A stretch of DNA of 64,000 nucleotides from an uncultured Bacteroidales bacterium (lineage in GTDB: Bacteria; Bacteroidota; Bacteroidia; Bacteroidales; UBA932): NCBI GenBank assembly GCA_900319855.1, contig ONQC01000003.1:28628-92627 (forward strand), written 5' to 3'. Made by a program: the position numbers and the translations under genes. The first letter of the stretch is position 1. Every line of letters starts with the position of its first letter. The notes beneath the pieces were generated by a model. That model was not told where the DNA came from. It made no database searches and was given only the letters and a program-made list of their open reading frames with translations. Of this stretch, positions 45,088 to 60,010 are shown piece after piece.

Positions 45088-45161
45088 TGATTCCGTTGGG
45101 ATTCGAACCCAAGACCCACAGCTTAGAAGGCTGTTGCTCTATCCAGCTGAGCTACGGAACC
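45088..45161 (-). tRNA. tRNA-Arg, anticodon TCT
   Basis: 74 bases fold as a full cloverleaf: acceptor GGTTCCG/CGGAATC, D-arm GCTC/GAGC, anticodon stem ACAGC/GCTGT around loop CTTCTAA (anticodon TCT, reading AGA), T-arm TTGGG/CCCAA with loop TTCGAAT. The CCA end is not encoded. Confidence 0.95.
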
Positions 45162-45183
45162 ATACTCTTTGGAATTGAGACTG

Positions 45184-45213
45184 CAAAGTTACAATATTTT
45201 CTTGGGAATGCAA
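45184..45213 (-). promoter_or_regulatory. tRNA-Arg promoter (TTG-N19-TAACTTTG)
   Basis: Minus-strand TTG (45213-45211), 19-base spacer and TAACTTTG (45191-45184), in good agreement with the phylum's promoter pattern. Confidence 0.75.
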
Positions 45214-45239
45214 GCCTCCGGCCCATGTCGAGGGATCGG

Positions 45240-45716
45240 CTATTTCACCAGGGAAATGGCGCCGAAGACGCCGAGGGAGGCGGCCAGCATGATGATGCCG
45301 GCCAGCAGGACGCCGAGGGTCACATAGACCACGCTCTTGCGGAAGTCCATGTTCAGGATGCTGGCGGCCAGGGTGCCGGACCAGGCTCCCGTTCCGGGCA
45401 GGGGAATGCCTACGAACAGCAGCAGGGCGATGTACAGACCCCGGCCGGCCTTGGCTTCGAGCTTGGCGCCGGCTTTCTCGCCTTTCTCCAGGCACCAGCG
45501 GAAGAAGCCGCCGATCAGCGGTTTATCCTTGCCCCATTCCAGCATTTTCCGTCCGAACAAAAAAATGAAGGGGACCGGAAGCATATTGCCGATGATGGCG
45601 ATGATGTAGGAGGGGATGAGCGGGAGGTTGAAACCGACGGCATAGGGGATGGCGCCGCGCAGTTCGATCAGCGGGACCATCGAAATCAGGAAGACGATCA
45701 GGTACTTCTTGAGCAT
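45240..45716 (-). CDS. Small multidrug export protein (COG2426-type membrane protein)
   Basis: 158 residues, four to five membrane helices. The start VFLISMVPLIELRGAIPYAVG and LLLFVGIPLPGTGAWSGTLAA are the conserved blocks of this family. Such proteins are annotated as small multidrug exporters, but no transport substrate is established. It follows the DUF6913 gene by 3 bases, so they are co-transcribed. Confidence 0.82.
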   Translation of the reverse strand: MLKKYLIVFLISMVPLIELRGAIPYAVGFNLPLIPSYIIAIIGNMLPVPFIFLFGRKMLEWGKDKPLIGGFFRWCLEKGEKAGAKLEAKAGRGLYIALLLFVGIPLPGTGAWSGTLAASILNMDFRKSVVYVTLGVLLAGIIMLAASLGVFGAISLVK

Positions 45717-45719
45717 TTG

Positions 45720-46253
45720 CTATTTGATCTTGGCGAGGAACTGCCGCATGGCATCGAAACTCTCTTTTTCGTTGAGCGGCCGCTCGGCCGGATCGGAAAC
45801 GATCAGGTCGAAGGTGTTGCCGGGCAGCTGGACGCGGCCGACCTTGAACTTGGCCTGGGAACATTTTGCCATGAATTCCAGGGGATAGTCGGTGCCGCGG
45901 ATCAGGGAGATGAAGAGGTCGGCCTCGGTGCCGAGCATCAGGTCGATCTTCTCGCGGGACGGCTTGCCGCACCAGTCGAGGTCTTTTTTGAGGACGGTAT
46001 TGGTGATGCTGGTGATCAGGCGCTCCTCGCTGCCGATCTTGCGGAAGTCGAAGAAGAAGATTTCGCCCTTGATGCCATAATCCCGGAAAAAGGCCTGCAG
46101 GGCAATCTTGCAGGCGTCAAAGGAGGTGTCCTCCACGTCAATGAACGCGACAGCGGATTTAACCTGGCTCATCGGCAAGATGCCAGTGGGGGCCTTGCTC
46201 TCGAATTTCTTGAGGTATTTCTTCCGGAAGAAGCTTTTTACTGAATCAACCAT
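45720..46253 (-). CDS. DUF6913 family protein
   Basis: 177 residues, no signal peptide or membrane helix. The pattern SAVAFIDVEDTSFDACK, GEIFFFDFRKIGSEERL and LDWCGKPSREKIDLML matches the Bacteroidetes DUF6913 family, of unknown function. It sits 6 bases after the adenosine kinase gene and 3 before the export protein gene. Confidence 0.75.
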   Translation of the reverse strand: MVDSVKSFFRKKYLKKFESKAPTGILPMSQVKSAVAFIDVEDTSFDACKIALQAFFRDYGIKGEIFFFDFRKIGSEERLITSITNTVLKKDLDWCGKPSREKIDLMLGTEADLFISLIRGTDYPLEFMAKCSQAKFKVGRVQLPGNTFDLIVSDPAERPLNEKESFDAMRQFLAKIK

Positions 46254-46259
46254 AGGATT

Positions 46260-47255
46260 TTACTTCGTATTGGCCGCGATCAGGTCGCGGATTTCCTGCT
46301 TGGCATCCCGCCAGCGGGGGATGTCGATTTTCGTGCCGACCACTTCAACAACCTTGGCGGCGATGATGGAACCGATCTCTCCGCATACCTTCAGCGGCAT
46401 GCCGAGAGAATGGGCGTAAAGGAAGCCGGCGGCATAGGTGTCTCCGGCGCCGGTGGCGTCGATCGGATCGGCCGGCCAGGGCTCGATGAAATGGTACTCG
46501 TCCCCGCTCTTCACCATGGAACCTTCCTTGCCGACCTTGACGACGGCGATCCGGCATTGCCGGGCGAGTTCGTCCAGGGCCTGCCGGGGCTCCATCTTGG
46601 TGAAGGCCTTGGCTTCGGACTCATTGGCGAAGACGATGTCCACGTAATTCTCGACCAGGTTGTGGAAGAAGGCATCGTTGGACTCGACGACATTGTAGGA
46701 CGCCATGTCGATCGAGATGATGCAGCCGGCGGCTTTGGCCATCCGGGCGGCGGTTGATATCAATTCCTGGTTCTGGACGAGATACCCTTCGATGTGGAAA
46801 TAGTCATATCCTTCGAAGAACTCCGGGCGGAGGTCTTCCGGACCGAGCTCAAGGGTCGCGCCCATGTAGTCGGCGAAGGTCCGTTCGGCGTTGGCGCCGG
46901 TGATGAAGACCATGCAGCGGCCGGACGATTTGGTGCCGTAGAGCATCCTTGCCTGGACGCCGTACTGCTCCATCGTGCTCTTGAACAGGTTGCCCAGTTC
47001 ATCGTTGCCGATCTTGCCGATGTAGCCGGAAGGCATGCCGAAGATGGCGGTGCAGGTGATCGTATTGGCGGCGGAGCCTCCGGGAACGTATTTGACGCCG
47101 TATTCCTTGAGCGCATCCCAGATGCGGTCACCGGTCTCCATGTCCACATGCTGCATGCTGCCCAGCGGCAGGTGGTATTTCTGCAGCAGGGTTTCATCCG
47201 GCAGGATGGCCAGGATATCCGTCAGGGCATTGCCGATTCCGAGGATTGACTTCAT
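46260..47255 (-). CDS. PfkB-family sugar/nucleoside kinase (adenosine kinase-like)
   Basis: 331 residues. N-terminal GIGNALTDILA, the GGSAANT substrate motif, and C-terminal DATGAGDTYAAGFLYA with the catalytic Asp are all present. The Bacteroidales members of this group are usually annotated adenosine kinase, which I follow cautiously; a ribokinase-like sugar substrate cannot be excluded. First gene of the 47255-45240 operon. Confidence 0.85.
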   Translation of the reverse strand: MKSILGIGNALTDILAILPDETLLQKYHLPLGSMQHVDMETGDRIWDALKEYGVKYVPGGSAANTITCTAIFGMPSGYIGKIGNDELGNLFKSTMEQYGVQARMLYGTKSSGRCMVFITGANAERTFADYMGATLELGPEDLRPEFFEGYDYFHIEGYLVQNQELISTAARMAKAAGCIISIDMASYNVVESNDAFFHNLVENYVDIVFANESEAKAFTKMEPRQALDELARQCRIAVVKVGKEGSMVKSGDEYHFIEPWPADPIDATGAGDTYAAGFLYAHSLGMPLKVCGEIGSIIAAKVVEVVGTKIDIPRWRDAKQEIRDLIAANTK

Positions 47256-47276
47256 GATTCTACGAGTTGCAACCTA

Positions 47277-47284
47277 CAAATTTA
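47277..47284 (-). promoter_or_regulatory. -7 box of the kinase operon
   Basis: Minus-strand TAAATTTG, 21 bases before the kinase ATG. It overlaps the -33 region of the divergent promoter. Confidence 0.45.
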
Positions 47285-47313
47285 GGCATTATTATTGATT
47301 TTCCGTACATTTG
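47281..47313 (+). promoter_or_regulatory. Promoter of the flippase-like gene
   Basis: TTTA (47281-47284), 21-base spacer and TACATTTG (47306-47313), 12 bases before the ATG. Confidence 0.5.
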
Positions 47314-47325
47314 TATTGTCGAATT

Positions 47326-48324
47326 ATGGAGAAGAAGATACGGGATATCCTGGGTTACGTGCTTTCCGCGGTGCTGGCCGTGGTCTTGCTGGGCTTTTCC
47401 TTCCGGGGAATCGCCTGGTCAGATTTCTGGCAGGGCGTGAAATCCTGCCGGTGGGAATGGGTTCTGGCCGGGATGCTGTTCGGCCTGTTCTCCTATTGGC
47501 TGCGCGGGATCCGGTGGCGCGAGCTGTTACTGCCCATCGATGCGACAACACGGCGGGCCACATGTTTCAATGCGGTGAATATCAGTTATGTGGCCAATAT
47601 GGTCCTGCCCCGGCTTGGAGAGATTGTACGCTGTGGTTATATAACGCGTCATTCCGCCAAGGACGAAGGGGGACAGCGCCTGGCCTCTTTTGACAAGGTG
47701 TTCGGAACCGTCCTGGTCGACCGGATCTGGGATATGCTGACCCTTGGCCTGCTGGTCCTGATCATGCTCCTTCCTATGGGCGGGCGGTTCTCCCAGGTCT
47801 TGGGTGCCAACGAGGCGGGCATGAAGCCGGATGTTCCCTGGTTGCTTGTCGGAGCTGTCCTGGCCATGGCCCTCGCCCTATGTCTTATCTGGTTCTTCCG
47901 CGACCGGAACGCCCTCTGCGGCAAAATATGGGGTTTCTTCGAAGGAATTCTCAAGGGGATCGGCAGTTGCCTGAAGATGAAGGGTTGGTGGAAGTTCATC
48001 CTGTATACACTGCTGATCTGGGGTTGCTATTGGATGACCAGTGTCTGCGTCCTGGAAGCTGTCCAGGGCCGGCTCCCGGGTTTTGAGGCGCTGACCTTGA
48101 CGGATGCCCTTTTCCTGATGGTGGTCGGTTCCATCAGTACGGTGGTTCCTGTCCCCGGCGGCTTCGGTGCCTACCATTATCTGATCTCCCTCTCCCTCTC
48201 CACGTTATACGGCATTCCAACCGAGGTCGGCCTGATCTGGGCCACCCTCAGCCATGAGTCCCAGGCCCTCATGCAAGTCCTCGCCGGCGGCTGGAGTTTC
48301 CTGCACGAGACCCTCCGGAAATAG
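47326..48324 (+). CDS. Lysylphosphatidylglycerol synthase-type transmembrane (flippase-like) protein
   Basis: 332 residues, about eight membrane helices. The conserved region NAVNISYVANMVLPRLGEIVRCGYI and PVPGGFGAYHYLISLSL matches the UPF0104/LPG-synthase TM domain. No soluble lysyltransferase domain is attached, so its substrate is unknown. It is the only plus-strand gene between the kinase operon and exonuclease III. Confidence 0.82.
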   Translation: MEKKIRDILGYVLSAVLAVVLLGFSFRGIAWSDFWQGVKSCRWEWVLAGMLFGLFSYWLRGIRWRELLLPIDATTRRATCFNAVNISYVANMVLPRLGEIVRCGYITRHSAKDEGGQRLASFDKVFGTVLVDRIWDMLTLGLLVLIMLLPMGGRFSQVLGANEAGMKPDVPWLLVGAVLAMALALCLIWFFRDRNALCGKIWGFFEGILKGIGSCLKMKGWWKFILYTLLIWGCYWMTSVCVLEAVQGRLPGFEALTLTDALFLMVVGSISTVVPVPGGFGAYHYLISLSLSTLYGIPTEVGLIWATLSHESQALMQVLAGGWSFLHETLRK

Positions 48325-49074
48325 TTATCGAAGAATCAGTTCGACCGGACAATGGTCGGAGCCGAAGATCTCATTGTGGATTTCGGCGCCGGCAATCCGT
48401 TCCCGCAGGTTGTCGGAGACAAGGAAGTAATCGATCCGCCACCCGACATCTTTCACACGGGCCTGGAACCGGTAAGACCACCAGGAATATTTGACGACGC
48501 CGGGGTTGAGAGACCGCCAGGAATCGATGAATCCGGCCTGCAGCAACTCGCTGAATTTGGCCCGCTCCTCATCGGTGAAACCGGCGTTCCGGCGGTTCGT
48601 GGAAGGGTTCTTCAGGTCGATTTCCTGGTGTGCAACATTCATGTCGCCGCAAACGACGACGCCTTTCCGGGAGGCCAGTCCGCAGAGGTATGCGCGGAAG
48701 TCATCTTCCCAGCACATCCGGTAGTCCAGACGCCGCAGGCCGTCCTGGCTGTTCGGAACATAGACGCAGACCAGGTAGAAATCCGGCATTTCCAGGGTGA
48801 TGACCCGTCCTTCGTGGTCATGTTCATCGATGCCCATGCCGTAGCTTACCGACAGCGGCTCCTCCCGCGTGTAGATGGCCGTTCCGGAATAGCCTTTCTT
48901 GTCGGCGTAGTTCCAATAGGAGCGGTAGCCCTCGAACTCCAGGTCCAGCTGGCCCTCCTGCATCTTGGTCTCCTGCAGGCAGAAGAAATCCGCATCCAGG
49001 GCCTTGAACGCCTCGGCGAACCCCTTCCCGGCACAGGCCCGCAGCCCGTTCACATTCCACGATATCAGCTTCAT
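48325..49074 (-). CDS. xth: Exodeoxyribonuclease III
   Basis: 249 residues, AP endonuclease/exonuclease of base excision repair. Visible motifs: LISWNVNGLRA with the metal-binding Asn, LQETKMQ, GDMNVAH, and C-terminal WRIDYFLVS and GSDHCPV. Lies 18 bases after cysS and probably shares its transcript. The stop is next to that of the convergent flippase-like gene. Confidence 0.95.
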   Translation of the reverse strand: MKLISWNVNGLRACAGKGFAEAFKALDADFFCLQETKMQEGQLDLEFEGYRSYWNYADKKGYSGTAIYTREEPLSVSYGMGIDEHDHEGRVITLEMPDFYLVCVYVPNSQDGLRRLDYRMCWEDDFRAYLCGLASRKGVVVCGDMNVAHQEIDLKNPSTNRRNAGFTDEERAKFSELLQAGFIDSWRSLNPGVVKYSWWSYRFQARVKDVGWRIDYFLVSDNLRERIAGAEIHNEIFGSDHCPVELILR

Positions 49075-49092
49075 GGGGTCAGTCTGAATGAT

Positions 49093-50625
49093 TTATTCCA
49101 AGGTCCATTCGGGACCGTTCTTGGTATCCTTGACAGTGATGCCCAGAGCGCCCAGGGCATCCCGGATCGCATCGCTCTTCGGCCAATCCTTGGCAGCCTT
49201 GGCCGCTGCCCGCTCTTCCAGCACCATGTCCATCAGGCCCGCCACCACTTTCTGGTCCGTGCCTTCCGCCGCTTCGTCCTTGAGACCCAGCACGCCGAAG
49301 ACCACGTTGTCAAACAGTTGCATCAGGGCCCGCAGGTCGGCCTGGGCAAGCTTCGCCTTGCCTTCCTTCGCGGAATTGATGATCCGGACGGCATCGAAGA
49401 TATGCGCCAGGGCCACCGGGGTGTTCAGGTCATCGCACAGGGCCTTGTAGACGTTTTCGAAGAGCTCCGCCACTTCGGCGGAAAGACCTTCCGGAGCGTG
49501 GTCCGGAGCAACGGCGTTGATGTATTCGCCATACTCGAGCGCCAACGGCTTGGCACCCGCCAGCTTCACCAGGTCCTTGTAGGCCTGCAGGATCCGCTTG
49601 AGACCCTTCTCAGCCGCTTGCAGCGCTTCATTGGAGAAGTCAAGCGTGCCGCGATAGTGGGCCTGGAGGATGAAGAACCGGATGGTCATTGGGGAGTAGG
49701 CCTGCGCGAGCTTCGGATGGTCTCCGGCGAAGAGCTGCGGCAGGGTGATGAAATTGCCCAGCGACTTGCCCATCTTCTGTCCATTGATGGTGATCATGTT
49801 GTTGTGGACCCAGTAATGCACGCCGCTGGTGCCCCGGGACGCGACGTTCTGGGCGATCTCGCACTCATGGTGCGGGAACATCAGGTCCATGCCGCCGCCG
49901 TGGATGTCAAACTCCTTTCCCAGGTATTTCTCGCCCATGACCGAGCACTCCAGGTGCCAGCCCGGGAAACCTTCGCCCCACGGGGACGGCCACTTCATGA
50001 TGTGCTGCGGCTCCGCCTTCTTCCAGAGGGCGAAATCATAGGGAGCCTTCTTGTCGGACTGGCCGTCCAGGGCCCGCGTTCCCTCCAGGGTGTCGTCCAG
50101 CGTGCGGCCGGACAGGATGCCGTAATGGTGGTCCTTGTTGTATTTCTCGACGTCGAAATAGATGGAACCGTTGCTCTCGTAGGCATAGCCCGCTTTCAGG
50201 ATCTTCTTGATGGTCTCGATCTGCTCGATGACGTGGCCGGAGGCATGCGGCTCGATCGAGGGCGGAGCCACGTTCAGCAGGCGCATGGCCTCGTGGTAGC
50301 GGAAGGTATAGGTCTGCACGACCTCCATGGGCTCCAGCTCCTCCAGCCGGGCCTTCTTGGCGATCTTGTCCTCGCCTTCGTCCGCATCGTGCTCCAGGTG
50401 GCCTACATCCGTGATGTTGCGGACATAGCGCACCTTGTAACCCAGGTGGCGGAGGAGTTTCTGCAGGACGTCATAGGTCACGCCCGGGCGGGCATGGCCC
50501 AGGTGGGCGTCCCCGTAGACGGTCGGTCCGCAGACATACATGCCGGCATGTCCGGGGTGGATGGGGACGAAGAGTTCCTTTTTGTGGGTCAGGGTATTGG
50601 TTAAGAACAAGTCTCGCATGGTCAT
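49093..50625 (-). CDS. cysS: Cysteinyl-tRNA synthetase
   Basis: 510 residues. The class I signatures are GDAHLGHAR (HIGH) and KMGKSLGNF (KMSKS). The zinc-binding residues are in the MYVCGPT, GWHLECS and HHECE regions. Two close ATGs start it (MTMRDLF); I used the first. Upstream extensions to 50766 are in frame but unlikely, since they pass through the divergent folD promoter. Confidence 0.95.
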   Translation of the reverse strand: MTMRDLFLTNTLTHKKELFVPIHPGHAGMYVCGPTVYGDAHLGHARPGVTYDVLQKLLRHLGYKVRYVRNITDVGHLEHDADEGEDKIAKKARLEELEPMEVVQTYTFRYHEAMRLLNVAPPSIEPHASGHVIEQIETIKKILKAGYAYESNGSIYFDVEKYNKDHHYGILSGRTLDDTLEGTRALDGQSDKKAPYDFALWKKAEPQHIMKWPSPWGEGFPGWHLECSVMGEKYLGKEFDIHGGGMDLMFPHHECEIAQNVASRGTSGVHYWVHNNMITINGQKMGKSLGNFITLPQLFAGDHPKLAQAYSPMTIRFFILQAHYRGTLDFSNEALQAAEKGLKRILQAYKDLVKLAGAKPLALEYGEYINAVAPDHAPEGLSAEVAELFENVYKALCDDLNTPVALAHIFDAVRIINSAKEGKAKLAQADLRALMQLFDNVVFGVLGLKDEAAEGTDQKVVAGLMDMVLEERAAAKAAKDWPKSDAIRDALGALGITVKDTKNGPEWTLE

Positions 50626-50661
50626 GGGTTTTTTAATCCTGCGAATATACGAAAAAATGGC

Positions 50662-50669
50662 TATATTTG
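50662..50669 (+). promoter_or_regulatory. -7 box of folD
   Basis: TATATTTG, a full match, 20 bases before the folD ATG. No clear -33 box. Confidence 0.5.
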
Positions 50670-50689
50670 CGCACCCAAACCCTTCTACC

Positions 50690-51541
50690 ATGATTATCAG
50701 TGGAAAAGAACTCTCAGCCCGCATGAAGGCGGACATGGCTGCCCAGGTGGCCGAATTCCCTGTCAAATACGGCCGTGTGCCCCATCTGGTCGTTATCCTC
50801 GTGGGTGACGATCCGGCCAGCCAGTCTTACGTGCGCGGCAAAGGCAAGGCGTGCGAAGTGGTCGGTATCCGGAATACGACCATCGTCAAACCGGCGACCA
50901 TCACCGAGCAGGAGCTCCTGGATATCATCGAGGGCCTGAACAACGATGACGGTGTGGACGGTATCCTGGTTCAGCTGCCGCTGCCGGACCACATCGACGA
51001 GGCGACCATCATCAACGCCATCCGTAAAGACAAAGACGTCGACGGATTCCATCCGCTCAACGTGGCTGCTCTTTGGATGAAACAGCCCTGCACGGTTGCC
51101 TGCACTCCGAAAGGCATCATCCGCATGCTGGATGAAGCCGGCGTGGAAATCAAGGGCAAGCGCGCCGTCGTGATCGGCCGCAGCCAGATTGTCGGCCTGC
51201 CGGTCGCCAAGTTGCTGCTGGACCGCAACGCCACCGTGACCATCTGCCATTCCCGCACGAAGGATTTGGGTGCCGTGACCCGCGAGGCGGAAATCCTCGT
51301 GGTGGCGATCGGCCGTCCGAAGTTCGTGACTGCTGACATGGTTTCTCCGGGCACCGTCGTGATCGATGTCGGCGTCAACCGGGATCCGGAAACCGGGAAA
51401 CTTGTCGGCGATGTGGATTTCGAAGCCATCGAGCCGAAAGCTTCTGTCATTACGCCCGTTCCCGGCGGTGTAGGGCCGATGACCATCGCCTGCCTGATGG
51501 AGAATACCATCGAGTGCTTCCTCCGGAAGAAACAGGGATAG
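50690..51541 (+). CDS. folD: Bifunctional methylenetetrahydrofolate dehydrogenase/cyclohydrolase
   Basis: 283 residues. Interconverts 5,10-methylene-, methenyl- and 10-formyl-tetrahydrofolate. The VQLPLPDHI and [17 protein letters not shown] (NADP-binding) motifs and [11 protein letters not shown] are characteristic. 10-formyl-THF produced here is the formyl donor for Fmt, which elsewhere in the window is fused to the permease. Confidence 0.96.
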   Translation: MIISGKELSARMKADMAAQVAEFPVKYGRVPHLVVILVGDDPASQSYVRGKGKACEVVGIRNTTIVKPATITEQELLDIIEGLNNDDGVDGILVQLPLPDHIDEATIINAIRKDKDVDGFHPLNVAALWMKQPCTVACTPKGIIRMLDEAGVEIKGKRAVVIGRSQIVGLPVAKLLLDRNATVTICHSRTKDLGAVTREAEILVVAIGRPKFVTADMVSPGTVVIDVGVNRDPETGKLVGDVDFEAIEPKASVITPVPGGVGPMTIACLMENTIECFLRKKQG

Positions 51542-51563
51542 TTCTCCTTTTTGATGATAAACA

Positions 51564-51593
51564 AGCAGGGCGACCCGTTCGGGCCGCCCTGCT
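51564..51593 (-). terminator. Hairpin between convergent folD and rpoC, likely terminator
   Basis: AGCAGGGCGACCC / GGGCCGCCCTGCT, 13-bp stem with one mismatch and a GTTC loop. On the minus strand a T-rich TTGTTTATC follows, which fits termination of the rpoBC transcript. Confidence 0.6.
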
Positions 51594-51613
51594 GCGTGTT
51601 CTGAACGCTTGGA

Positions 51614-55864
<4,251 letters not shown>

Positions 55865-55888
55865 ATTTCAAAGATGGGTTGTCAATGA

Positions 55889-58800
55889 TTAATCCAAAGT
55901 GACCTTGAGTCCGAGTCCGCGGAGTTCGTGGAGGAGGACGTTGAGGGATTCCGGAATGCCGGGGTTCGGCATCGGGTCACCCTTGACGATCGCCTCGTAG
56001 GTCTTGGACCGTCCGGTGACGTCGTCGGACTTGACGGTCAGGATCTCCTGCAGGGCGTTGGCAGCGCCGAACGCCTCGAGGGCCCAGACTTCCATTTCAC
56101 CGAAGCGCTGGCCGCCGAACTGCGCCTTACCACCAAGCGGCTGCTGGGTGATGAGGGAGTAGGGACCGATCGAACGGGCGTGCATCTTGTCGTCGACCAT
56201 GTGGCCGAGCTTGATCATATAGATCACGCCGACGGTCGCGGGCTGGTCGAACCAGTCGCCGGTTCCGCCGTCGCGGAGCTGCGTCTTACCGAAGCGGGGA
56301 ACACCCGCCTCATCGGTGTAACGGCAGATCTCTTCGATGCTGGCACCGTCGAAGATCGGGGTGCTGAACTTCAGGCCGAGCTTGGATCCCGCCCAACCGA
56401 GGACGGTCTCATAGATCTGGCCGAGGTTCATACGGGAAGGCACGCCCAGCGGGTTCAGGACGATGTCGACCGGCGTACCGTCAGCGAGGAACGGCATGTC
56501 CTCTTCGCGGACGATCTTGGCGACGATACCCTTGTTGCCGTGACGGCCGGCCATCTTGTCACCCACGGTGATCTTGCGCTTCTTGGCGATATAGACCTTG
56601 GCGAGCTGCATGACGCCGTTGGCCAGTTCATCACCGATCTTAACCTTGTCAAGCGCCCGCTTGCTGCGTGCCGCCTCTTCCTTGTAGGCGATGCAGTAGT
56701 TGTTGATGAGCTCCTTGACGAGGAGGTTCGTATTCTTTTCGGAGGTCCACTTGTTGGAGTTGACATTCTCGTAGTCAATGCTCTTGAGGATGTCGACCGT
56801 AATCTCCTTGCCCTTCGGGATCACCTCTACGCCGTACAGGTCGCTGACGCCGGCGCTCTTCTTGCCTTCCACCAGGGTGGTAAGCTTCTCCATGAACGTG
56901 GCGAACAGCTTCTCAGCCTTGCGGTTGAAGCTCTCTTCGAGGGCCTCGATGCGGGCTTTCTGCTCGGAACGGGCGCCGCGCTTGCCGGTCTCCTTGGCCA
57001 CCTTTGCATACAGGGCGGTCTTGATGACGGTGCCGCTCAGGGACGGGTTGGCCTTGAGGGAAGCATCCTTGACGTCGCCGGCCTTGTCGCCGAAGATCGC
57101 ACGGAGCAGCTTCTCTTCCGGGGACGGATCGCTCTCACCCTTCGGGGTAATCTTACCGATCATGATGTCGCCCGGTTCGATGTGGGCACCGACGCGGACG
57201 ATACCGTTCTCATCCAGGTTGCGGGTCGCATCTTCGCTGACATTCGGGATATCGGAGGTCAGTTCCTCCATGCCGCGCTTGGTCTCGCGTACCTCGGTGA
57301 GGTACTCATCGACGTGGACGGAGGTCAGGATGTCCCAGCGGACCATCTTCTCGGACAGCACGATGGCATCCTCGTAGTTGTAACCCTTCCAAGGCATGAA
57401 GGCAACCATCAGGTTGCGGCCAAGGGCGAGTTCGCCCGCCTGGGTCGCATAGCCTTCGGTCATCACCTGTCCGGCCTCGACGATGTCGCCCTTGCGGACA
57501 ATCGGCTTGAGGGTGACGGTGGTGCTCTGGTTGGTCCTGCGGTAGATCGGGAGCTTGTATACGGTCACGTCCGGGCTGAAGCTGACGAATTTCTCGTCGC
57601 TGGTCCGGTCGTACTTGACATGGATCTCATTGGCATCGACATACACGACCTCGCCGCGACGGGCGGCAATGATCTGCGTACGGGAATCCAGGCAGACCGT
57701 CTCTTCCAGGCCGGTACCCACGATCGGGGCTTCCGGGCTCAGGAGCGGAACGGCCTGACGCATCATGTTCGCACCCATGAGGGCACGGTGGGCGTCGTCA
57801 TGCTCGAGGAACGGGATCAGGGATGCAGCCACGGAAGCCATCTGGTTCGGGGCGACGTCCATGTAATCCACTTCTTCCTTGGTAACCACCGGGAAGTCGG
57901 CCTCGAGACGGCACTGGATGCGGTCATCCAGGATGTTGCCGTCATTGTCCATCTTCACGTTGGCGAGGGAGACGCGTTTGTTCTCTTCCTCTTCAGCGCT
58001 CATGAAGGCCCAGCCTTCGTCGGACAGGTCCACCTTGCCGCCGCTGACCTTGCGGTACGGGGTCTCGATGAAGCCCAGTCCGTCAATCTTGGCGTAGACG
58101 CACAGGGAGGAGATCAGACCGATGTTCGGACCTTCCGGGGACTCGATCGGGCAGAGGCGGCCGTAATGGGTGTAGTGGACGTCTCGGACCTCGAATCCGG
58201 CACGGTCACGGGACAGACCGCCCGGACCGAGGGCGGACAAACGACGCTTGTGCGTGATTTCCGCCAGGGGGTTGGTCTGGTCCATGAACTGGCTCAGCTG
58301 GCTGGTTCCGAAGAACGAGTTGATAACCGAGCTGAGGGTCTTGGAGTTGATCAGGTCGATCGGGTTGAACTGCTCGCTGTCACGTACGTTGAGCCGTTCG
58401 CGGATCGTACGGGCCATACGGGAGAGGCCGACGCTGAACTGGTTGGCCAACTGCTCGCCCACGGTGCGGACACGGCGGTTGCTCAGGTGGTCGATATCGT
58501 CGACGGTCGCCTTGGAGTTGATCAGCTGGATCAGGTACTTGATGATCTCGATGATGTCGGTGTTCGTCAGCACCCGGGTGGCCGGGTCGATGCTGAGGCC
58601 GAGTTTCTTGTTCAGGCGGAAACGGCCGACGCTGCCGAGGTCATAACGCTTCTCGGAGAAGAACAGCTTGTCAATGACATCGCGGGCAGTCGCCTCATCC
58701 GGCGGTTCGGAATTGCGCAACTGTTTGTAGATGTACTCGACGGCTTTCTTCTCGGTGTCGGTGGTATCTTTCTGGAGGGTGTTGAAGATGATGGCGTACT

Positions 58801-59908
58801 CGTTGTTGTCCGCATCGGCGAGGATGGTGACGGCGTTCACGCCGGCCTTCTTGAGCAGAAGGAGGTCCTCATCGGTCAGGACATGGCCGGCCGGCAGGCT
58901 GATGACCTCACCCGTTTCGGGATCGGCGGTCTCGATGGCGCTGGCCAGGACGCGGTCGCGGATGTCGCGGACCGTCTCTTCGCGGATCTCGGAGGGCAGG
59001 GAGACTTCCGACTCTTTCACCTTCTTGATCAGGATGGTCTTGACACCGGCATCTTCAATTCTTTCAATGGTTTCTTCGTTGATGACATCGTCGCGCTCGA
59101 CCAAGATTTCGGCACGCTCGATCGGGATCACCTCACCGGTGTCCTCGTCCACGAAGTCTTCATTGGTAATTTTCTGAACCTTGGCGGCGATGGTACGGCC
59201 CATGTGCGCACGGAGGTTCTCGGGGGTGGCTTCAATCTCGTCGGCAAGTTTGAAGATATTGATGATATCCTTGTCGGAGTCGTAGCCGATGGCCCTGAGC
59301 AGGGTCGTTACAGGCAGCTTCTTCTTACGGTCGATGTAGGCGTACATGACATTGTTGATGTCCGTCGCGAACTCGATCCAGGAACCCTTGAACGGGATGA
59401 TGCGGGCGGAATAGAGCTTCGTGCCGTTGGCATGGAGGCTCTGGTCGAAGAATACGCCCGGGGAGCGGTGAAGCTGCGATACGATGATGCGTTCCGAACC
59501 GTTGATCACGAAAGTGCCGGCGGGCGTCATGTACGGGATGTTACCCAGATAGACGTCCTGGACGCGGGTGTCGAAATCCTCGTGGTCCGGATCGCTGCAG
59601 GAAAGGCGGAGTTTTGCCTTCAGAGGAACATTGTAGGTGAGTCCTCTCTCAAGACACTCATCAATCGAATACTGGGGAGGATCGATGAAATAGTCAATGA
59701 ATTCGAGTTTGTAGCTATTTCTCGTATCCTCGATCGGAAAAATCTCCTGAAATACCTGGTACAGACCTTCTTTCCCACGCTCTTCGGGGGCGGTGTCCAG
59801 CTGGAAGAAGTCGCGGAACGACTTGAGCTGCACCTCCAGAAGGTCCGGATAGTCCAGGATTTTTGAAGTTGCGAAGTTTATTCGTCTGTTGTCAGTCTTA
59901 TTGGACAT
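55889..59908 (-). CDS. rpoB: RNA polymerase subunit beta, with an apparent duplicated module
   Basis: 1339 residues, which is longer than the Bacteroides RpoB I remember (about 1270). The canonical regions are present, e.g. the rifampicin region [16 protein letters not shown] and [17 protein letters not shown]. The extra length appears near residues 295-365, where [23 protein letters not shown] and [18 protein letters not shown] resemble the preceding stretch at about 236-294 ([28 protein letters not shown]). See findings. Follows rplL after about 100 bases with a hairpin between. Confidence 0.97.
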   Translation of the reverse strand: MSNKTDNRRINFATSKILDYPDLLEVQLKSFRDFFQLDTAPEERGKEGLYQVFQEIFPIEDTRNSYKLEFIDYFIDPPQYSIDECLERGLTYNVPLKAKLRLSCSDPDHEDFDTRVQDVYLGNIPYMTPAGTFVINGSERIIVSQLHRSPGVFFDQSLHANGTKLYSARIIPFKGSWIEFATDINNVMYAYIDRKKKLPVTTLLRAIGYDSDKDIINIFKLADEIEATPENLRAHMGRTIAAKVQKITNEDFVDEDTGEVIPIERAEILVERDDVINEETIERIEDAGVKTILIKKVKESEVSLPSEIREETVRDIRDRVLASAIETADPETGEVISLPAGHVLTDEDLLLLKKAGVNAVTILADADNNEYAIIFNTLQKDTTDTEKKAVEYIYKQLRNSEPPDEATARDVIDKLFFSEKRYDLGSVGRFRLNKKLGLSIDPATRVLTNTDIIEIIKYLIQLINSKATVDDIDHLSNRRVRTVGEQLANQFSVGLSRMARTIRERLNVRDSEQFNPIDLINSKTLSSVINSFFGTSQLSQFMDQTNPLAEITHKRRLSALGPGGLSRDRAGFEVRDVHYTHYGRLCPIESPEGPNIGLISSLCVYAKIDGLGFIETPYRKVSGGKVDLSDEGWAFMSAEEEENKRVSLANVKMDNDGNILDDRIQCRLEADFPVVTKEEVDYMDVAPNQMASVAASLIPFLEHDDAHRALMGANMMRQAVPLLSPEAPIVGTGLEETVCLDSRTQIIAARRGEVVYVDANEIHVKYDRTSDEKFVSFSPDVTVYKLPIYRRTNQSTTVTLKPIVRKGDIVEAGQVMTEGYATQAGELALGRNLMVAFMPWKGYNYEDAIVLSEKMVRWDILTSVHVDEYLTEVRETKRGMEELTSDIPNVSEDATRNLDENGIVRVGAHIEPGDIMIGKITPKGESDPSPEEKLLRAIFGDKAGDVKDASLKANPSLSGTVIKTALYAKVAKETGKRGARSEQKARIEALEESFNRKAEKLFATFMEKLTTLVEGKKSAGVSDLYGVEVIPKGKEITVDILKSIDYENVNSNKWTSEKNTNLLVKELINNYCIAYKEEAARSKRALDKVKIGDELANGVMQLAKVYIAKKRKITVGDKMAGRHGNKGIVAKIVREEDMPFLADGTPVDIVLNPLGVPSRMNLGQIYETVLGWAGSKLGLKFSTPIFDGASIEEICRYTDEAGVPRFGKTQLRDGGTGDWFDQPATVGVIYMIKLGHMVDDKMHARSIGPYSLITQQPLGGKAQFGGQRFGEMEVWALEAFGAANALQEILTVKSDDVTGRSKTYEAIVKGDPMPNPGIPESLNVLLHELRGLGLKVTLD

Positions 59909-59948
59909 ATCTGCCTTTGAAATCGAGAAAAACTTAAATACGACAAAA

Positions 59949-59979
59949 AGGTTTAGAGCCCATACGTGACTCTAAACCT
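59949..59979 (-). terminator. Terminator-like hairpin (possible attenuator) between rplL and rpoB
   Basis: AGGTTTAGAG and CTCTAAACCT form a perfect 10-bp stem with an 11-base loop. On the minus strand it is followed by TTTTTGTCG. Its place between rplL and rpoB fits partial termination as known from E. coli. Confidence 0.7.
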
Positions 59980-60010
59980 GATTTTGTTCCCATCCAGGGG
60001 AGAGGAGAAG

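Noticed and set aside
45051-46244. Plus-strand frame starting MKKATPEGC across the tRNA-Arg gene
   Set aside because: It runs antisense through the tRNA and three minus-strand genes; the product is shadow sequence.
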